From Cytobacillus oceanisediminis (GTDB taxonomy: Bacteria > Bacillota > Bacilli > Bacillales > Cytobacillaceae): a DNA stretch of 64,000 nucleotides. Of this stretch, positions 45,957-54,700 are shown piece by piece. The stretch covers positions 4,837,001-4,901,000 of the forward strand of contig NZ_CP065511.1 of the NCBI RefSeq assembly GCF_022811925.1, read 5' to 3'. The translations under genes were made by a program, and so were the position numbers. The notes beneath the pieces are model-generated. The model saw only the letters and a program-made list of their open reading frames with translations. It did no database searches and had not been told where the DNA came from. Within the stretch, counting starts at the first letter, position 1. Every line of letters begins with the position of its first letter.

Positions 45957-46227
45957 AACAATAATAGAAACAAAATGCACCTGTAAAGGCTGCGGGAATG
46001 TTTGGTTTTATGATAAAAAAGATGAGAACACAATTAAAGCAGAAAAAATGGAAGCTTTGGGAAGTGATCTAAGTAACGCTGGGAAAAGTATGATGTGCTG
46101 TGGTGGATGTTTACCGGCATTATTTATACCTAATAAAGAAAAAGTAAAGGTAAGGGATTTAAATGTATGTGAAAAGTGTGGTTCTAAAGCTGTAGTGAAA
46201 GAAACAGTAACGCATAATGTTGAGTAG
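45946..46227 (+). CDS. Zinc-ribbon protein of unknown function
   Basis: 93-residue protein with cysteine pairs CTCKGCGNVWFY near residue 11, CCGGC near 51 and CEKCGSKAVVKE near 75, consistent with one or two zinc ribbons around a short hydrophobic loop. ATG at 45946 has AAGGAGGAAAAAA upstream. Overlaps both neighbours (11 bases each), so xre, this gene and yidD form a tightly coupled operon. Family not recognised. Confidence 0.65.
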   Translation: MSNKTIIETKCTCKGCGNVWFYDKKDENTIKAEKMEALGSDLSNAGKSMMCCGGCLPALFIPNKEKVKVRDLNVCEKCGSKAVVKETVTHNVE

Positions 46228-46435
46228 CATTCTAATAATCATTACAAGAATTTACCAAAAATTCCTCTCTCCTATTAAGCCCAAAAGAGTAAAATGTAGA
46301 TTTTATCCAACTTGTTCAGGATATGCCATCCAGGCTATAAGAAAATATGGCGCTGTTAAAGGCACTAAAAAAACAATAAATCGTTTAAAAAGGTGTAATC
46401 CCTATAATAGAGACAGTTGCATTGATTACCCATAA
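46217..46435 (+). CDS. YidD family membrane-insertion factor
   Basis: 72-residue YidD-type protein with the family signature KCRFYPTCSGYAIQAIRKYGAVKG and RLKRCNP; the N-terminal amphipathic helix IITRIYQKFLSPIKP is also typical. In cells YidD assists YidC-dependent membrane protein insertion and is normally encoded beside rpmH/rnpA/yidC. A copy inside a prophage is unusual. It ends at a hairpin shared with the convergent YolD-like gene. Confidence 0.8.
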   Translation: MLSSILIIITRIYQKFLSPIKPKRVKCRFYPTCSGYAIQAIRKYGAVKGTKKTINRLKRCNPYNRDSCIDYP

Positions 46436-46441
46436 AATTGA

Positions 46442-46474
46442 AGAAAGCGCCCTCAAAGCTGAGGAGCGCTTTCT
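46442..46474. terminator. Bidirectional terminator
   Basis: AGAAAGCGC-CCTCA / TGAG-GAGCGCTTTCT hairpin between yidD-like and yolD-like genes; overlaps the end of the latter. Confidence 0.7.
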
Positions 46475-46707
46475 ACTTTTAATATATCTAAAAAGGGGAT
46501 TTTAATCGTCTCATATCCAGATTCAACATGAATTAATTTTGTCTGACCGTCTAGTTTTACAATTTTCCCTTGCACCTGTTCTTCTTTTTTAAAGACGATC
46601 AAAGTAACCTCAGTTTTTTCATTATGAGCTTCAACTAGCTGATTCCCTAATTCTTCAAGTTCAAAATCATCTCGTGATGGACGTTGGGGTTTGGACTTTT
46701 TCGGCAT
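46453..46707 (-). CDS. YolD-like protein
   Basis: 84-residue YolD-family protein (PF08863 type), usually found with UvrX/DinB Y-family polymerases in Bacillus phages and SOS regulons. Core motif EVTLIVFKKEEQVQGKIVKLDGQTKLIHVE is Sm/OB-like. ATG at 46707 follows GGGAGTG. Here no polymerase gene is adjacent. The LexA box at 46821 supports SOS control. Confidence 0.75.
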   Translation of the reverse strand: MPKKSKPQRPSRDDFELEELGNQLVEAHNEKTEVTLIVFKKEEQVQGKIVKLDGQTKLIHVESGYETIKIPFLDILKVESAPQL

Positions 46708-46820
46708 TTTCACTCCCACTTTTTAAGCTCCTCTCCTTATCTTTTGTTCAGGCCCGACCGATAAAACACTCCTTATAAAAAATGTCCTTTCAATCGAACC
46801 TCCTTTATTATAATCTTATG

Positions 46821-46864
46821 CGAACCCACGTTCGATTTCAAGTTGAATGCAGAATATATGTTCG
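46821..46864. promoter_or_regulatory. Divergent SOS control region with two LexA (DinR) boxes
   Basis: CGAACCCACGTTCG at 46821-46834 is a perfect CGAAC-N4-GTTCG box. AGAATATATGTTCG at 46851-46864 matches 12 of 14 positions of the Gram-positive consensus. A plus-strand promoter TTGAAT-18-TATAAT (46843-46872) has the second box in its spacer. On the minus strand TATAAT (46807-46812) follows the first box and serves the YolD-like gene. Confidence 0.75.
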
Positions 46865-46900
46865 TGTATAATTTATCTAAAAGGAAAAGGACTATGGATA

Positions 46901-47167
46901 ATGAAAGTGATAATCCAAACAACCCTAAATGTTGAAGGTAACCGAGGATTTAGAAATGGAGAATTCCATGTAAGGGATAGCGAATTTAAGAAGGACCCTG
47001 ATTTTGCTGTTGCTGTGGTTGCTTATGAATGGATCCAGCAGCAGAAGCGTGAGAGTGGTCAGAGAGAGACAATTATTGAAAAAGTGACCTGGAATGAGAA
47101 AAACGATATAACACAGATAGTTAGAGAAATAGTGCCGGTTTTGCCGGAAGATAATTTGCCATTTTAA
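46901..47167 (+). CDS. Small SOS-linked prophage protein
   Basis: 88-residue cytosolic protein, MKVIIQTTLNVEGNRG..., rich in Glu/Gln with a WIQQQKRESGQRETIIEKVTW helix; family not recognised. ATG at 46901 has AAAAGG ten bases upstream. Its promoter carries a LexA-like box between -35 and -10, so induction by DNA damage is likely. It ends at the hairpin at 47171. Confidence 0.65.
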   Translation: MKVIIQTTLNVEGNRGFRNGEFHVRDSEFKKDPDFAVAVVAYEWIQQQKRESGQRETIIEKVTWNEKNDITQIVREIVPVLPEDNLPF

Positions 47168-47170
47168 CTC

Positions 47171-47204
47171 AAAAAAGCCCCTCTAAATTGAGAAGGGCTT
47201 TTTT
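47171..47204. terminator. Terminator after the SOS-linked gene
   Basis: AAAAAAGCCC / GGGCTTTTTT stem extended by TCT/AGA, six T at the end. Confidence 0.85.
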
Positions 47205-47206
47205 CA

Positions 47207-47293
47207 TAAGATAGATGCCTATAAAACGGCTGCCATTACAGACCGCTTATGTGTATATGTTGTCACACGTTTTATAGGGCTTACTCTATCTTA
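47207..47293 (+). ncRNA. Structured element, tandem copy 1
   Basis: Closing stem TAAGATAGA (47207) with TCTATCTTA (47285), 9 bp; two unpaired bases; second stem CCTATAAAAC (47218) with GTTTTATAGG (47269), 10 bp; small hairpin CTG-CCATTA-CAG (47230); hairpin GTGT-ATATGTTGTC-ACAC (47251); linker GCTTAC before the 3' closing strand. The same layout recurs at 47354 with different stem sequences. I know no family that fits. Strand is inferred only from a U-G pair in copy 2. Confidence 0.65.
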
Positions 47294-47353
47294 GTATTAT
47301 TAATATGCACAAAAAAAGACCAAAAATACCTGGTCAGTAAAAAAATGGGTGAC

Positions 47354-47441
47354 ATGGCGCAAAACCTATATATCGACTACCACATAGGCAGTTTATGTGT
47401 AAAATGTTGTCACACGATATTATAGGGTTTACTTGCGCCGT
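47354..47441 (+). ncRNA. Structured element, tandem copy 2
   Basis: Closing stem ATGGCGCAA (47354) with TTGCGCCGT (47433), 9 bp including one U-G; two-base linker; second stem CCTATATATCG with CGATATTATAGG (one bulge); hairpin CTA-CCACA-TAG; hairpin GTGT-AAAATGTTGTC-ACAC; linker GTTTAC. Loop TATGTGTA...ATGTTGTCACAC and linker GYTTAC are conserved with copy 1. A small GACCA/TGGTC hairpin (47318-47335) lies between the copies. 47442-47507 is AT-rich with no gene. Confidence 0.65.
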
Positions 47442-47507
47442 ATTAGATGTCTTTATATTAACATTACTTGTTTTCGATTGTAAACAAAAATGTATTAAAA
47501 TAATACA

Positions 47508-48173
47508 CTAAAGACTAACAACTTTTTGTTGTCCGAAATATCTTCTTGGGAAACGCTCGCTTTGTACAACTTTACTTGAGATTAAATCATAATTATAATT
47601 GTGCCCATGTTCATATTTAGAATTGATCGCATTAGCCACAAAATCTGCTGCTTGTATTGGATAAGAATTCTGCGATTCAATATATCTAACCTCAATATCA
47701 AGGTCAAGATTTAAATCATAATTTAGTCTAATTTTAATGTAGTTTTCAAATGAATTTGTTGACTCTACCTTAATTGTTCTTTTATCTAGATTAATTACTA
47801 AGTGTTTAAGACCTCTTCTCATTGCTACTGGTTCAATAATGAATTTGAGCATATAGTTATAAAGAAGGTTTTCATCCTCAAGTAATTTCGATTTAACATG
47901 ATGAAGGTCTGCCACAATGTATCTAATATTCAGGTCTTTTGAAGCTATTTTTCTAAGAAAATAATCTTTAATTATTGGGTTTGAGTCACTAGCTTTAATT
48001 TCATCAACATTTTCAAATCTAGTGAATTCTTTTTTCACCTTTAATACAGTCTTTTTCATTACATTACTTAGAGGTTTCGTAAAAGGCATTTCAATGCAGG
48101 CAATAGTAAAATATCTACCTTGCTTACCAAGATTACCTGATTCGTCAAAATTCAATATCAGCTTGTCACCCAT
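47508..48173 (-). CDS. DUF3800 domain protein
   Basis: 221-residue protein of the DUF3800 family, an RNase H-like fold found in phages, mobile elements and defence-gene neighbourhoods. The N-terminal acidic motif NFDESGNLG (catalytic-type Asp-Glu), a middle strand HLVINLDKRTI near residue 121, and the C-terminal QAADFVANAI near 177 give the expected acidic triad layout. ATG at 48173 has AAAGGA upstream. Activity not proven; nuclease or nucleic-acid sensor is the likely type. Confidence 0.75.
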   Translation of the reverse strand: MGDKLILNFDESGNLGKQGRYFTIACIEMPFTKPLSNVMKKTVLKVKKEFTRFENVDEIKASDSNPIIKDYFLRKIASKDLNIRYIVADLHHVKSKLLEDENLLYNYMLKFIIEPVAMRRGLKHLVINLDKRTIKVESTNSFENYIKIRLNYDLNLDLDIEVRYIESQNSYPIQAADFVANAINSKYEHGHNYNYDLISSKVVQSERFPRRYFGQQKVVSL

Positions 48174-48306
48174 ACTTTGGAACAGTCCTTTTCAATATAC
48201 TGTATTTCTTTTGTCTTATATATATTGATGTAATTTCCATTATAGCATCTTTAGCCTACAATATGTAGGATTAAATAATTATATGTCACTAGATGTTGAT
48301 TAATGT

Positions 48307-48336
48307 AAAAAGCCCTCTCAACTGAGAAGGGCTTTT
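48307..48336. terminator. Terminator downstream of the HEPN gene
   Basis: AAAAGCCC-TCTCA / TGAGA-GGGCTTTT hairpin, close in sequence to the one at 47171. It lies between the HEPN stop and the DUF3800 gene start. Confidence 0.75.
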
Positions 48337-48359
48337 AAAGATTCAGTTTAATATTAACT

Positions 48360-49301
48360 CTAAGAAAAAGTCATCAATTTGATTATTATTTTTTGAAAAA
48401 CTTCATGGTCTGCTAATATTAATTGTCTTAAGATGTTATCTAATCTTACAGAAAACTCAACTAGATCTTCTTCAGAACCACTTATATTCGAACCGTGAAG
48501 AATTACAGATCTATAATTATAAGCCTTTTTGATAAAATTATATATGTCTATTTTTTCTTGTGCCGAAGCACCCATTAAAGCAGCTACTCTTTCTGCAATC
48601 CTATGATTAATTTCAGATTTAGCAGTACTAAATAAACACTCTAAGGCAGTACAATACAAAACTATTTTCATGGGTAACGCATGACTGGTTCTTGCCCCCA
48701 TTGTAAAATACTGTGCCTTAAACATTCTGCCAGGATTACCTTTTTTATAAAAATGATTGCTTTCTGGATATTTACCTCCAAAAGTCTCCTCTTTTATTTC
48801 ATCAAGGGAAATTGGTGTGAAAGTTTGTATAGCTGAATCAATTTCATTTCTTGTAAACTCACTTATACCTTCTTCACAAGAAGCAACTTTAAATATTTCT
48901 CCTAAAGAAGCTTTAAATGAACGACCATCTTCTATACTATCTTTATAAGTAATCAAAAATCCATCTCTAACATAAATACCATTATCTTTTACAAGCCAGA
49001 GGTCTGTTACAAAACTTTGTGCCTCTCTAAGAAAAGCAAAAGTAGTCATTGTGCCTTTTTTACCCATTTCTTCCATAGACGAAATTTCAGGGAATTCTCC
49101 ATACTTATAGTAATAAACAGTATCATTAAATTCATCAACAGAGTGAACACCCGCTGTCGATTGCATCAATATGGAATTAAGGATTTCCGATCTTACTTCC
49201 TCCCCATTGGAAATCCTAGTTCCAGGATACAGTTGTATTCCTTTATTTAATTTAACATCTATTTTCATATGATGAAGAATTGTTATAAACTTGTATTTCA
49301 T
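48360..49301 (-). CDS. HEPN-domain protein (ApeA-like)
   Basis: 313-residue protein whose C-terminal 110 residues form a HEPN domain like that of ApeA: ALECLFSTAKSEINHRIAERVAALMG near 219-244, then YNYRSVILHGSN with R264 and H269 in the R-x4-H motif used by HEPN ribonucleases. The N-terminal 200 residues are of unknown fold and may sense a trigger. ATG at 49301 has AAAGGAG ten bases upstream. Position in a prophage accessory zone suggests abortive infection (inference). Confidence 0.7.
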   Translation of the reverse strand: MKYKFITILHHMKIDVKLNKGIQLYPGTRISNGEEVRSEILNSILMQSTAGVHSVDEFNDTVYYYKYGEFPEISSMEEMGKKGTMTTFAFLREAQSFVTDLWLVKDNGIYVRDGFLITYKDSIEDGRSFKASLGEIFKVASCEEGISEFTRNEIDSAIQTFTPISLDEIKEETFGGKYPESNHFYKKGNPGRMFKAQYFTMGARTSHALPMKIVLYCTALECLFSTAKSEINHRIAERVAALMGASAQEKIDIYNFIKKAYNYRSVILHGSNISGSEEDLVEFSVRLDNILRQLILADHEVFQKIIIKLMTFS

Positions 49302-49434
49302 TTCTAATTAACTCCTTTAGAAGAATATAAAAATTAGTTCGAGATAACTTTTAATATCCTTCTAAATTGACGATTATTTATAAATATGTTGTAGTACCTC
49401 TAAAATAAAAAGTCTATTTAATCAATTGAACCCA

Positions 49435-50424
49435 TTAAGTTATGCCTTTTGACTTCAAAACAGCCTGTAACTTCTTTTGAGTATTAGGGCCATATATCCC
49501 ATCTACTTCATAAGGCAAATAAACCATCTGAAAGCGCCTTAAGGCATCTTTAGTTTTTGCCCCGTATATACCATCGGCAGTACCACATTTGAAATAAACA
49601 GCGTTCAAAGCTCGCTGCAGTTTCTTAACGTTCTCCCCTTTGCTTCCTTCCCTTAAAACTCCAGAAGGCAATGGATACCTGTATGTTTCCTGAGCTTTTT
49701 TAGGCTGATCAGGTTTCGGTGTGTATGCATTTTTGGCTTTCCCTAAATTAATCTTCTGGCCAATCTTTAGCTTGTTAGGATCCACACCTGGATTTGCGAC
49801 AATCAAATCATTCACAGTAATGCCATCAATGTTGTTAGCAAGCCCCCAGAATGTATCACCTTCTTGGATAACATGAAAATCAGGAGATGTTTTAGAAGGT
49901 ACATTCCCATCGAGAAACTTAAACACTTTCTGATAATCAAATACGCAGCAGGCTTTCCAAGAATACCCCGGCATTTCTTGATGTGATTTGTCGCGCTGAC
50001 CAATTCCATCTTTAACAAGGGCTGCCTGTAATTCATCGATGGTCGCCTTTGTTGCGTCATCTAATTTTTCTGTTCGGAAATCACCAGCAACGCAGATTCC
50101 AAGAGCAAATTGATTGCTGTCACCTACATGATAAGTGCGCATACTAATATCATTAGCATATACAATTCTAGCTCGCTCGCCTTTAGTAGTTTTCACTTTA
50201 TTTTTCGGCTCAATTACTAAATGATAACCAACACCAGGCCATCCTAGAGAAACATGATACCTTGCAAAAGCTTCAGCAGTTGAACCTGCAAGATTGCTTT
50301 TCGTTAAGGAATGATGCCAAACCCGATCAGTGATTTTCTTTACCCTTTTTGAATATGCTCCTTTTTTCGGAAGCTTCCCTCTCATATCCACAAGTTGCGG
50401 CAGTTTTTCAAATGCATATGCCAT
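49435..50424 (-). CDS. Phage endolysin: N-acetylmuramoyl-L-alanine amidase with LysM and PG-binding domains
   Basis: 329-residue modular lysin. An Ami_2-type amidase domain covers 1-170, with zinc-ligand candidates in VWHHS near 37 and SHQEMPGYSWKACC near 147-159. A LysM domain spans about 183-228 (FHVIQEGDTFWGLANNIDG...KIGQKINL). A PG_binding_1 domain is near 262-325 (EGSKGENVKKLQRALN...GIYGPNTQKKLQ). ATG at 50424 has AGGAGAGG upstream. It ends the late tail-lysis operon. Confidence 0.9.
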   Translation of the reverse strand: MAYAFEKLPQLVDMRGKLPKKGAYSKRVKKITDRVWHHSLTKSNLAGSTAEAFARYHVSLGWPGVGYHLVIEPKNKVKTTKGERARIVYANDISMRTYHVGDSNQFALGICVAGDFRTEKLDDATKATIDELQAALVKDGIGQRDKSHQEMPGYSWKACCVFDYQKVFKFLDGNVPSKTSPDFHVIQEGDTFWGLANNIDGITVNDLIVANPGVDPNKLKIGQKINLGKAKNAYTPKPDQPKKAQETYRYPLPSGVLREGSKGENVKKLQRALNAVYFKCGTADGIYGAKTKDALRRFQMVYLPYEVDGIYGPNTQKKLQAVLKSKGIT

Positions 50425-50445
50425 AATAACCTCTCCTTTTTATAT

Positions 50446-50470
50446 AAATAAAGCCACCCGGAAGGGCAGC
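50446..50470 (-). terminator. Hairpin between holin and endolysin genes
   Basis: AAGCTGCCC-TTCC-GGGTGGCTT with two G-U pairs on the minus strand, then TATTTATAT. Would partly separate holin from lysin expression. Confidence 0.55.
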
Positions 50471-50776
50471 TTATTTGCCGTCATCTTCAAATGCATTAGA
50501 TGAGCTGAATGGTTTTACCGTATTATCTTTCTTCATCAATCCTTGTGCCTGTAGAGCCTTTTTCTGCAGCTGGGCCTTCTTGCTGGTGTACGTGTTCTTC
50601 CAAACAGTCCAGGCATTAACAGCAATAAAAATACTAAGAATCACAAAGTTTGCTATATCATTGGCAAATGGAGTGATATCGACATTGGAGATTCCGTTTA
50701 GGCCTAATGCAAATAAAGAAAGCCACCCACTTAAAAGGATGGCCCAGTCTTTCCACGTTTTCGGTTGTTCGTACAT
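50471..50776 (-). CDS. Phage holin (phi-LC3-like)
   Basis: 101-residue protein with two membrane segments (about 12-30 and 37-60) and a charged, Lys/Gln-rich C-terminus, matching phi-LC3-type holins that open the membrane for the endolysin. ATG at 50776 follows GGAGG with the previous gene's stop one base before it. Directly upstream of the lysin. Confidence 0.8.
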   Translation of the reverse strand: MYEQPKTWKDWAILLSGWLSLFALGLNGISNVDITPFANDIANFVILSIFIAVNAWTVWKNTYTSKKAQLQKKALQAQGLMKKDNTVKPFSSSNAFEDDGK

Positions 50777-50777
50777 T

Positions 50778-51110
50778 TTAACTACCTCCAAATATTTTTG
50801 TGATTTGATCCCATTGCGAAATGACAATTGATAATACTCCTACAATTCCGGTCCCCCCCAATAACCCAAGAAATATATCTTTGCGTGTGGTTATTTTCAA
50901 GGTTTTTATGCCGTACATTTGCTCTAGCAGTTTTTGGTTCATGGTATTTTGATCGTTCAGCATCGTCTTAGTTGAACTAAACTCTGTTAGCAATGTATTT
51001 TGTGTCTGTAGCTGTACTTTTTCCATATCCGAAATCTTGGTGATTACCTTGTCATAGTTGTCTTCCAACTTTGATATTCTCTCTTCATGATCGTCTAGTC
51101 TCTGTGGCAC
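50778..51110 (-). CDS. XhlA/BhlA-like lysis-associated membrane protein
   Basis: About 110 residues: a long coiled coil (RLDDHEERISKLEDNYDKVITKISDMEK...) followed by one C-terminal membrane segment (DIFLGLLGGTGIVGVLSIVIS). This layout is that of XhlA/haemolysin-type proteins in Bacillus phage lysis cassettes. GTG at 51110 is preferred since GGAGGAG ends six bases upstream; TTG at 51125 is possible. Ends one base before the holin start. Confidence 0.7.
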   Translation of the reverse strand: MPQRLDDHEERISKLEDNYDKVITKISDMEKVQLQTQNTLLTEFSSTKTMLNDQNTMNQKLLEQMYGIKTLKITTRKDIFLGLLGGTGIVGVLSIVISQWDQITKIFGGS

Positions 51111-51173
51111 GTCCATCTCCTCCAATGTCCATTGCCCCCCCCTTTTTAACACAATATATTGTTCTCTATAAAA

Positions 51174-51323
51174 TTACTCTGCAGGTGGCTGGTAATCCCC
51201 AGCCAAAAACTCTACACCACTATCTATAAGGTGTTCGTATGTTGCAGGCTTTAGTGATTCTGGAACATCCTCAAAAGCAGTCTTTCCTAAAATCACTCGC
51301 TGTGCAAAAAACATGGCCATCAT
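51174..51323 (-). CDS. XkdX family protein
   Basis: 49-residue protein of the XkdX type: MFFAQRVILGKTAFEDVPESLKP, then a short acidic tail. These lie between tail-fibre and lysis genes in PBSX-like phages; function unknown. ATG at 51323 follows AGGAG by eight bases; longer in-frame starts are unsupported. Confidence 0.75.
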   Translation of the reverse strand: MMAMFFAQRVILGKTAFEDVPESLKPATYEHLIDSGVEFLAGDYQPPAE

Positions 51324-51373
51324 GAAATCATCTCCTATTAGTTTTAGTATTTTATATATAAAAAATCGGACTA

Positions 51374-51709
51374 TCATGGGTACACTAGCATTGCCATCTC
51401 AGCAATGAGCTCCTCGTGAAAGTCCGATCTATCTGAAGACGCTTGAATCTGCGCTTTTAATAAAGTGTTTTCTTGTTTTAACAAATCAAGTTCTGCCGTT
51501 CCTTTTGTTCGGTTATCTTCGTATTCTATATATTCTGCCGTTGCACCCTCTACCCATCCATTCTCTGTCCACCGCGGTTTATACAACAAAGGCGGGACAG
51601 GTTCTTTTATTAGGTTTGACTCCAATATGTCCGTATCCTTCACGATAACGGGATCAATAATAAAGCCATTTTCATCGATGATGTTAGCTTCGATAAACAA
51701 GTTATTCAC
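51374..51709 (-). CDS. Tail-fibre-associated protein, XkdW-like in position
   Basis: About 110 residues; an N-terminal beta-rich part with PPLLYKPRWTENGWVEGAT is followed by a coiled-coil helix (LDLLKQENTLLKAQIQA). The W/P-rich motif is common in phage proteins encoded just after tail spikes. Start ambiguous: GTG at 51709, or TTG at 51700 with AGAGGTG six bases upstream. Begins seven bases after the spike gene's stop. Confidence 0.6.
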   Translation of the reverse strand: MNNLFIEANIIDENGFIIDPVIVKDTDILESNLIKEPVPPLLYKPRWTENGWVEGATAEYIEYEDNRTKGTAELDLLKQENTLLKAQIQASSDRSDFHEELIAEMAMLVYP

Positions 51710-51715
51710 CTCTTT

Positions 51716-54700
51716 TTAATTACCATACAAGAAATAAATTCCGTCAAGAGATAGCCAATTACCTGAAACCGTCGCAGTAACAACACCCGTTGTACTTATG
51801 CTTATACGTGATGTTCCAACGGAAGAGTTTGACCATGTGGTGAAAGTTAATAACGCGCTTGGACGATACCCGGCAGGAAGTGTAAAAATGTGTTTCCCGT
51901 CAGCAGATCCTGTTAAAAATCCGCGTAAATGAACATGCCCCAATGCGTCTTTATAATAAGCAGCTGTTTGATAACCTCCGCCATAATTTGAAACCCCATT
52001 CAGCAGCGTTGGCGCAATCCATCCTCGGTCTGCTGTTGAAATAATATTATCTCCAATCATACTCATGCCCGTGGCTATTAATCTGGCTTTCTCAGCTCCA
52101 TAAGCTAACAACCTCAAATAATTATCAGCAAAGATATCTATATGAGTAACACCGTTTGTGTTCCCAGCTGAAACGGAACCGCCTTTTAGGTCTTTGTTCA
52201 AATTATTCATGAAAAGGCCATTGCCATTTACTTTCGCACTGGTGAGCGCACCTATAAATGCCTCAAGTTGGCTTCCGGACATTTGAACATACCAACCATC
52301 TTTCTCTGACTTTATGGTGTCATTTTCAATTGTGACTGTACCTTTTGCGCCTGTTATAGAAATCTTTCCCGAGAAGGTTCCGGAAGCTCCTGTAAGATTT
52401 CCTTTGAACCAGACATTACCGGCATTATCGACAATAAATTGATCATTTACATTAAGTCCAAGCAATGACTTTATATGTTTTGCTAAAATAGCCCCATCAA
52501 CAATTAACTCTTCGGTAACCATTCTATTGACGTGAATATTGTCTACATAGAACCTATTTGTTGTCTCAGTATTGTTAGTGAAAGATACCCACAGTTGAAG
52601 GTAATAACAGCCTGACGGAACAGTGTAAACCCCTTCTTTAGTTTCAAAGGAGAGGTTTTTAGTAGCCCATATAAGAGGTGCATCCCAGTTACTTAAAGCT
52701 TGCTTAGCAGCATTATACCGCCTGAATCCAATTCTTCCATGGTTTGTTCCGGCTGTATTTAAGTAACGGGCCTCAGCAGTTACATAAAACTTTTGACCAG
52801 GGATAACGGGAATTAAATTAGAAGCATAATAGTCTGCATTTCCACCGTTTCTAGCATCTAGCTCCATACATCGATTGGAACCGTTCCCTTGCTGAAAGCT
52901 TGAAATGTCTGCTACCCTTCCATAAACAGAGTAAGTCCAAAACTTAGGAGTAGTTCCAGGCGCATCATCTTCAAAATGACCATTTTCACAAAGGTTATGT
53001 CCTCCAGGTAGTCCTTGTGGTCCTTGAGGACCAGGGTCTCCGGTATCACCTTTATCGCCTTTAGGACCTTGGATAAGAGACCAAGAATATTTTGTTGGGT
53101 CGGTTGAATCAGCTTCGGTATAGTCGCTATAAACACCAATATATGTCTTACCAGTGGATACAGTAGTTGAGAATCCTGCAGTACCTGTTGAGTTAGTAGC
53201 CCATGCTGTATGAAAATACGGAGTCCTTCCATCGCTACCAGGATCTCCAGGGACCCCCTTATCACCTTTATCTCCTTTACTTCCCATAGGGGCAAAGAAT
53301 ATGTCGGTAATTTGATTCTTTGAAGAAAGGTCAGTGATTGAGCTATCGATATATAGCTTCAATCCAGCCGATACAGCTTTTGTCCTCTTTAGCTCTCCGT
53401 TATGATAGTATCTAATACTTTCTCCATCATAAGTAATCTGAAGAGAATCTCCTTCTGCATACGCTCCACAAGTTTGAACATTAGACCCATTTTCAAATAC
53501 AAATAAGTTACCTCTATTCATATAGAACGCATAGTCTAAAGACGGATAGTTAGCATCGGTAGCTGGGTCTGAATTCAAACCGAACATTGAGTTTGTTCCA
53601 ATATCTCCTGCTTTGAAACTTAAGAACGCACCACCAGTAAACGATTCTTGTGTATACGCTTGTTCATTCCAACCAGTTGTTCCTCCAGACTTTCGAATAT
53701 TACCCTTAGCATCGATTGCAATGTTACTTGTTTTCACCCAATTATATGATATAACTGGTGATAATAAGTCATCGGGATGAGGCGCATATGGAGGGACTTC
53801 ATCCTCTTCGGATAACATAATATCAGTAAAGAAGAAGTCTCCAGTGGCATCACGAACGTACATTTGAATACGAATTTCTGTAAATCCAGAACTAATTGTC
53901 GTAAATGTTGCACTTCTTTTTACAAATGATGTTGACGGATCAAGCGATATTCCATTAGAACCAGATACATAAGCTCCGTTGTTATAGTACTCAATATATA
54001 ATCGAGTATGGGGGTTAGTAGGTCCCACAGCTTTATTAATAACTTTCAGTAAAGCCGATAAGGTATATTGAGTGTTAGGTTTAGCAGCGAACGATTGCCA
54101 AACTATTTTGCTAATACCTATAGCACCTGAAATCTTAAATGCTTTTCTACCATCCTCAACAACCAAAGAGCCATTACCTGTGCCTGTCCAACTTTCAACA
54201 CCTTTATCAAAGTTACCATTTCTCAAAAGGTTCCAAGTAAAGGAATCGCCTTTATCACCTTGCGCCCCAGTCTCTCCTTTTACCTTATTCCAAGTATACA
54301 AAGCGACATTAGTACTATCAGCAGAGTTAAAGTCAACGTAAGTTCCGATCCACTCCCCAACAGTTTCTCCACTATTTGCTGTGAAAGTTTTCCCACCATC
54401 ATTAGAGTATTTAATATGCAAGTAACTTGTTTTTCCGTCAGCACCCGGCTCCCCTGGTAAACCATCAGTACCTTTTATTAAACTCCAAGAGTAAGATGCG
54501 TATCCGGTAGGTGCTGTCGCTGTAGTTGTAACTGCTGTACCGATATATTTAGCATTAGTAGGATCGGTAGCCATTGGGTTTCCGTTGGCATTTTGACTAT
54601 ATCGAACCCATAGATAAGCACTTGTTCCATTGGCACCATCTTTACCATCGAAATAGTCAACCCCTTTAACAGGAGTATAACCAGGGTCACCTTTATCGCC

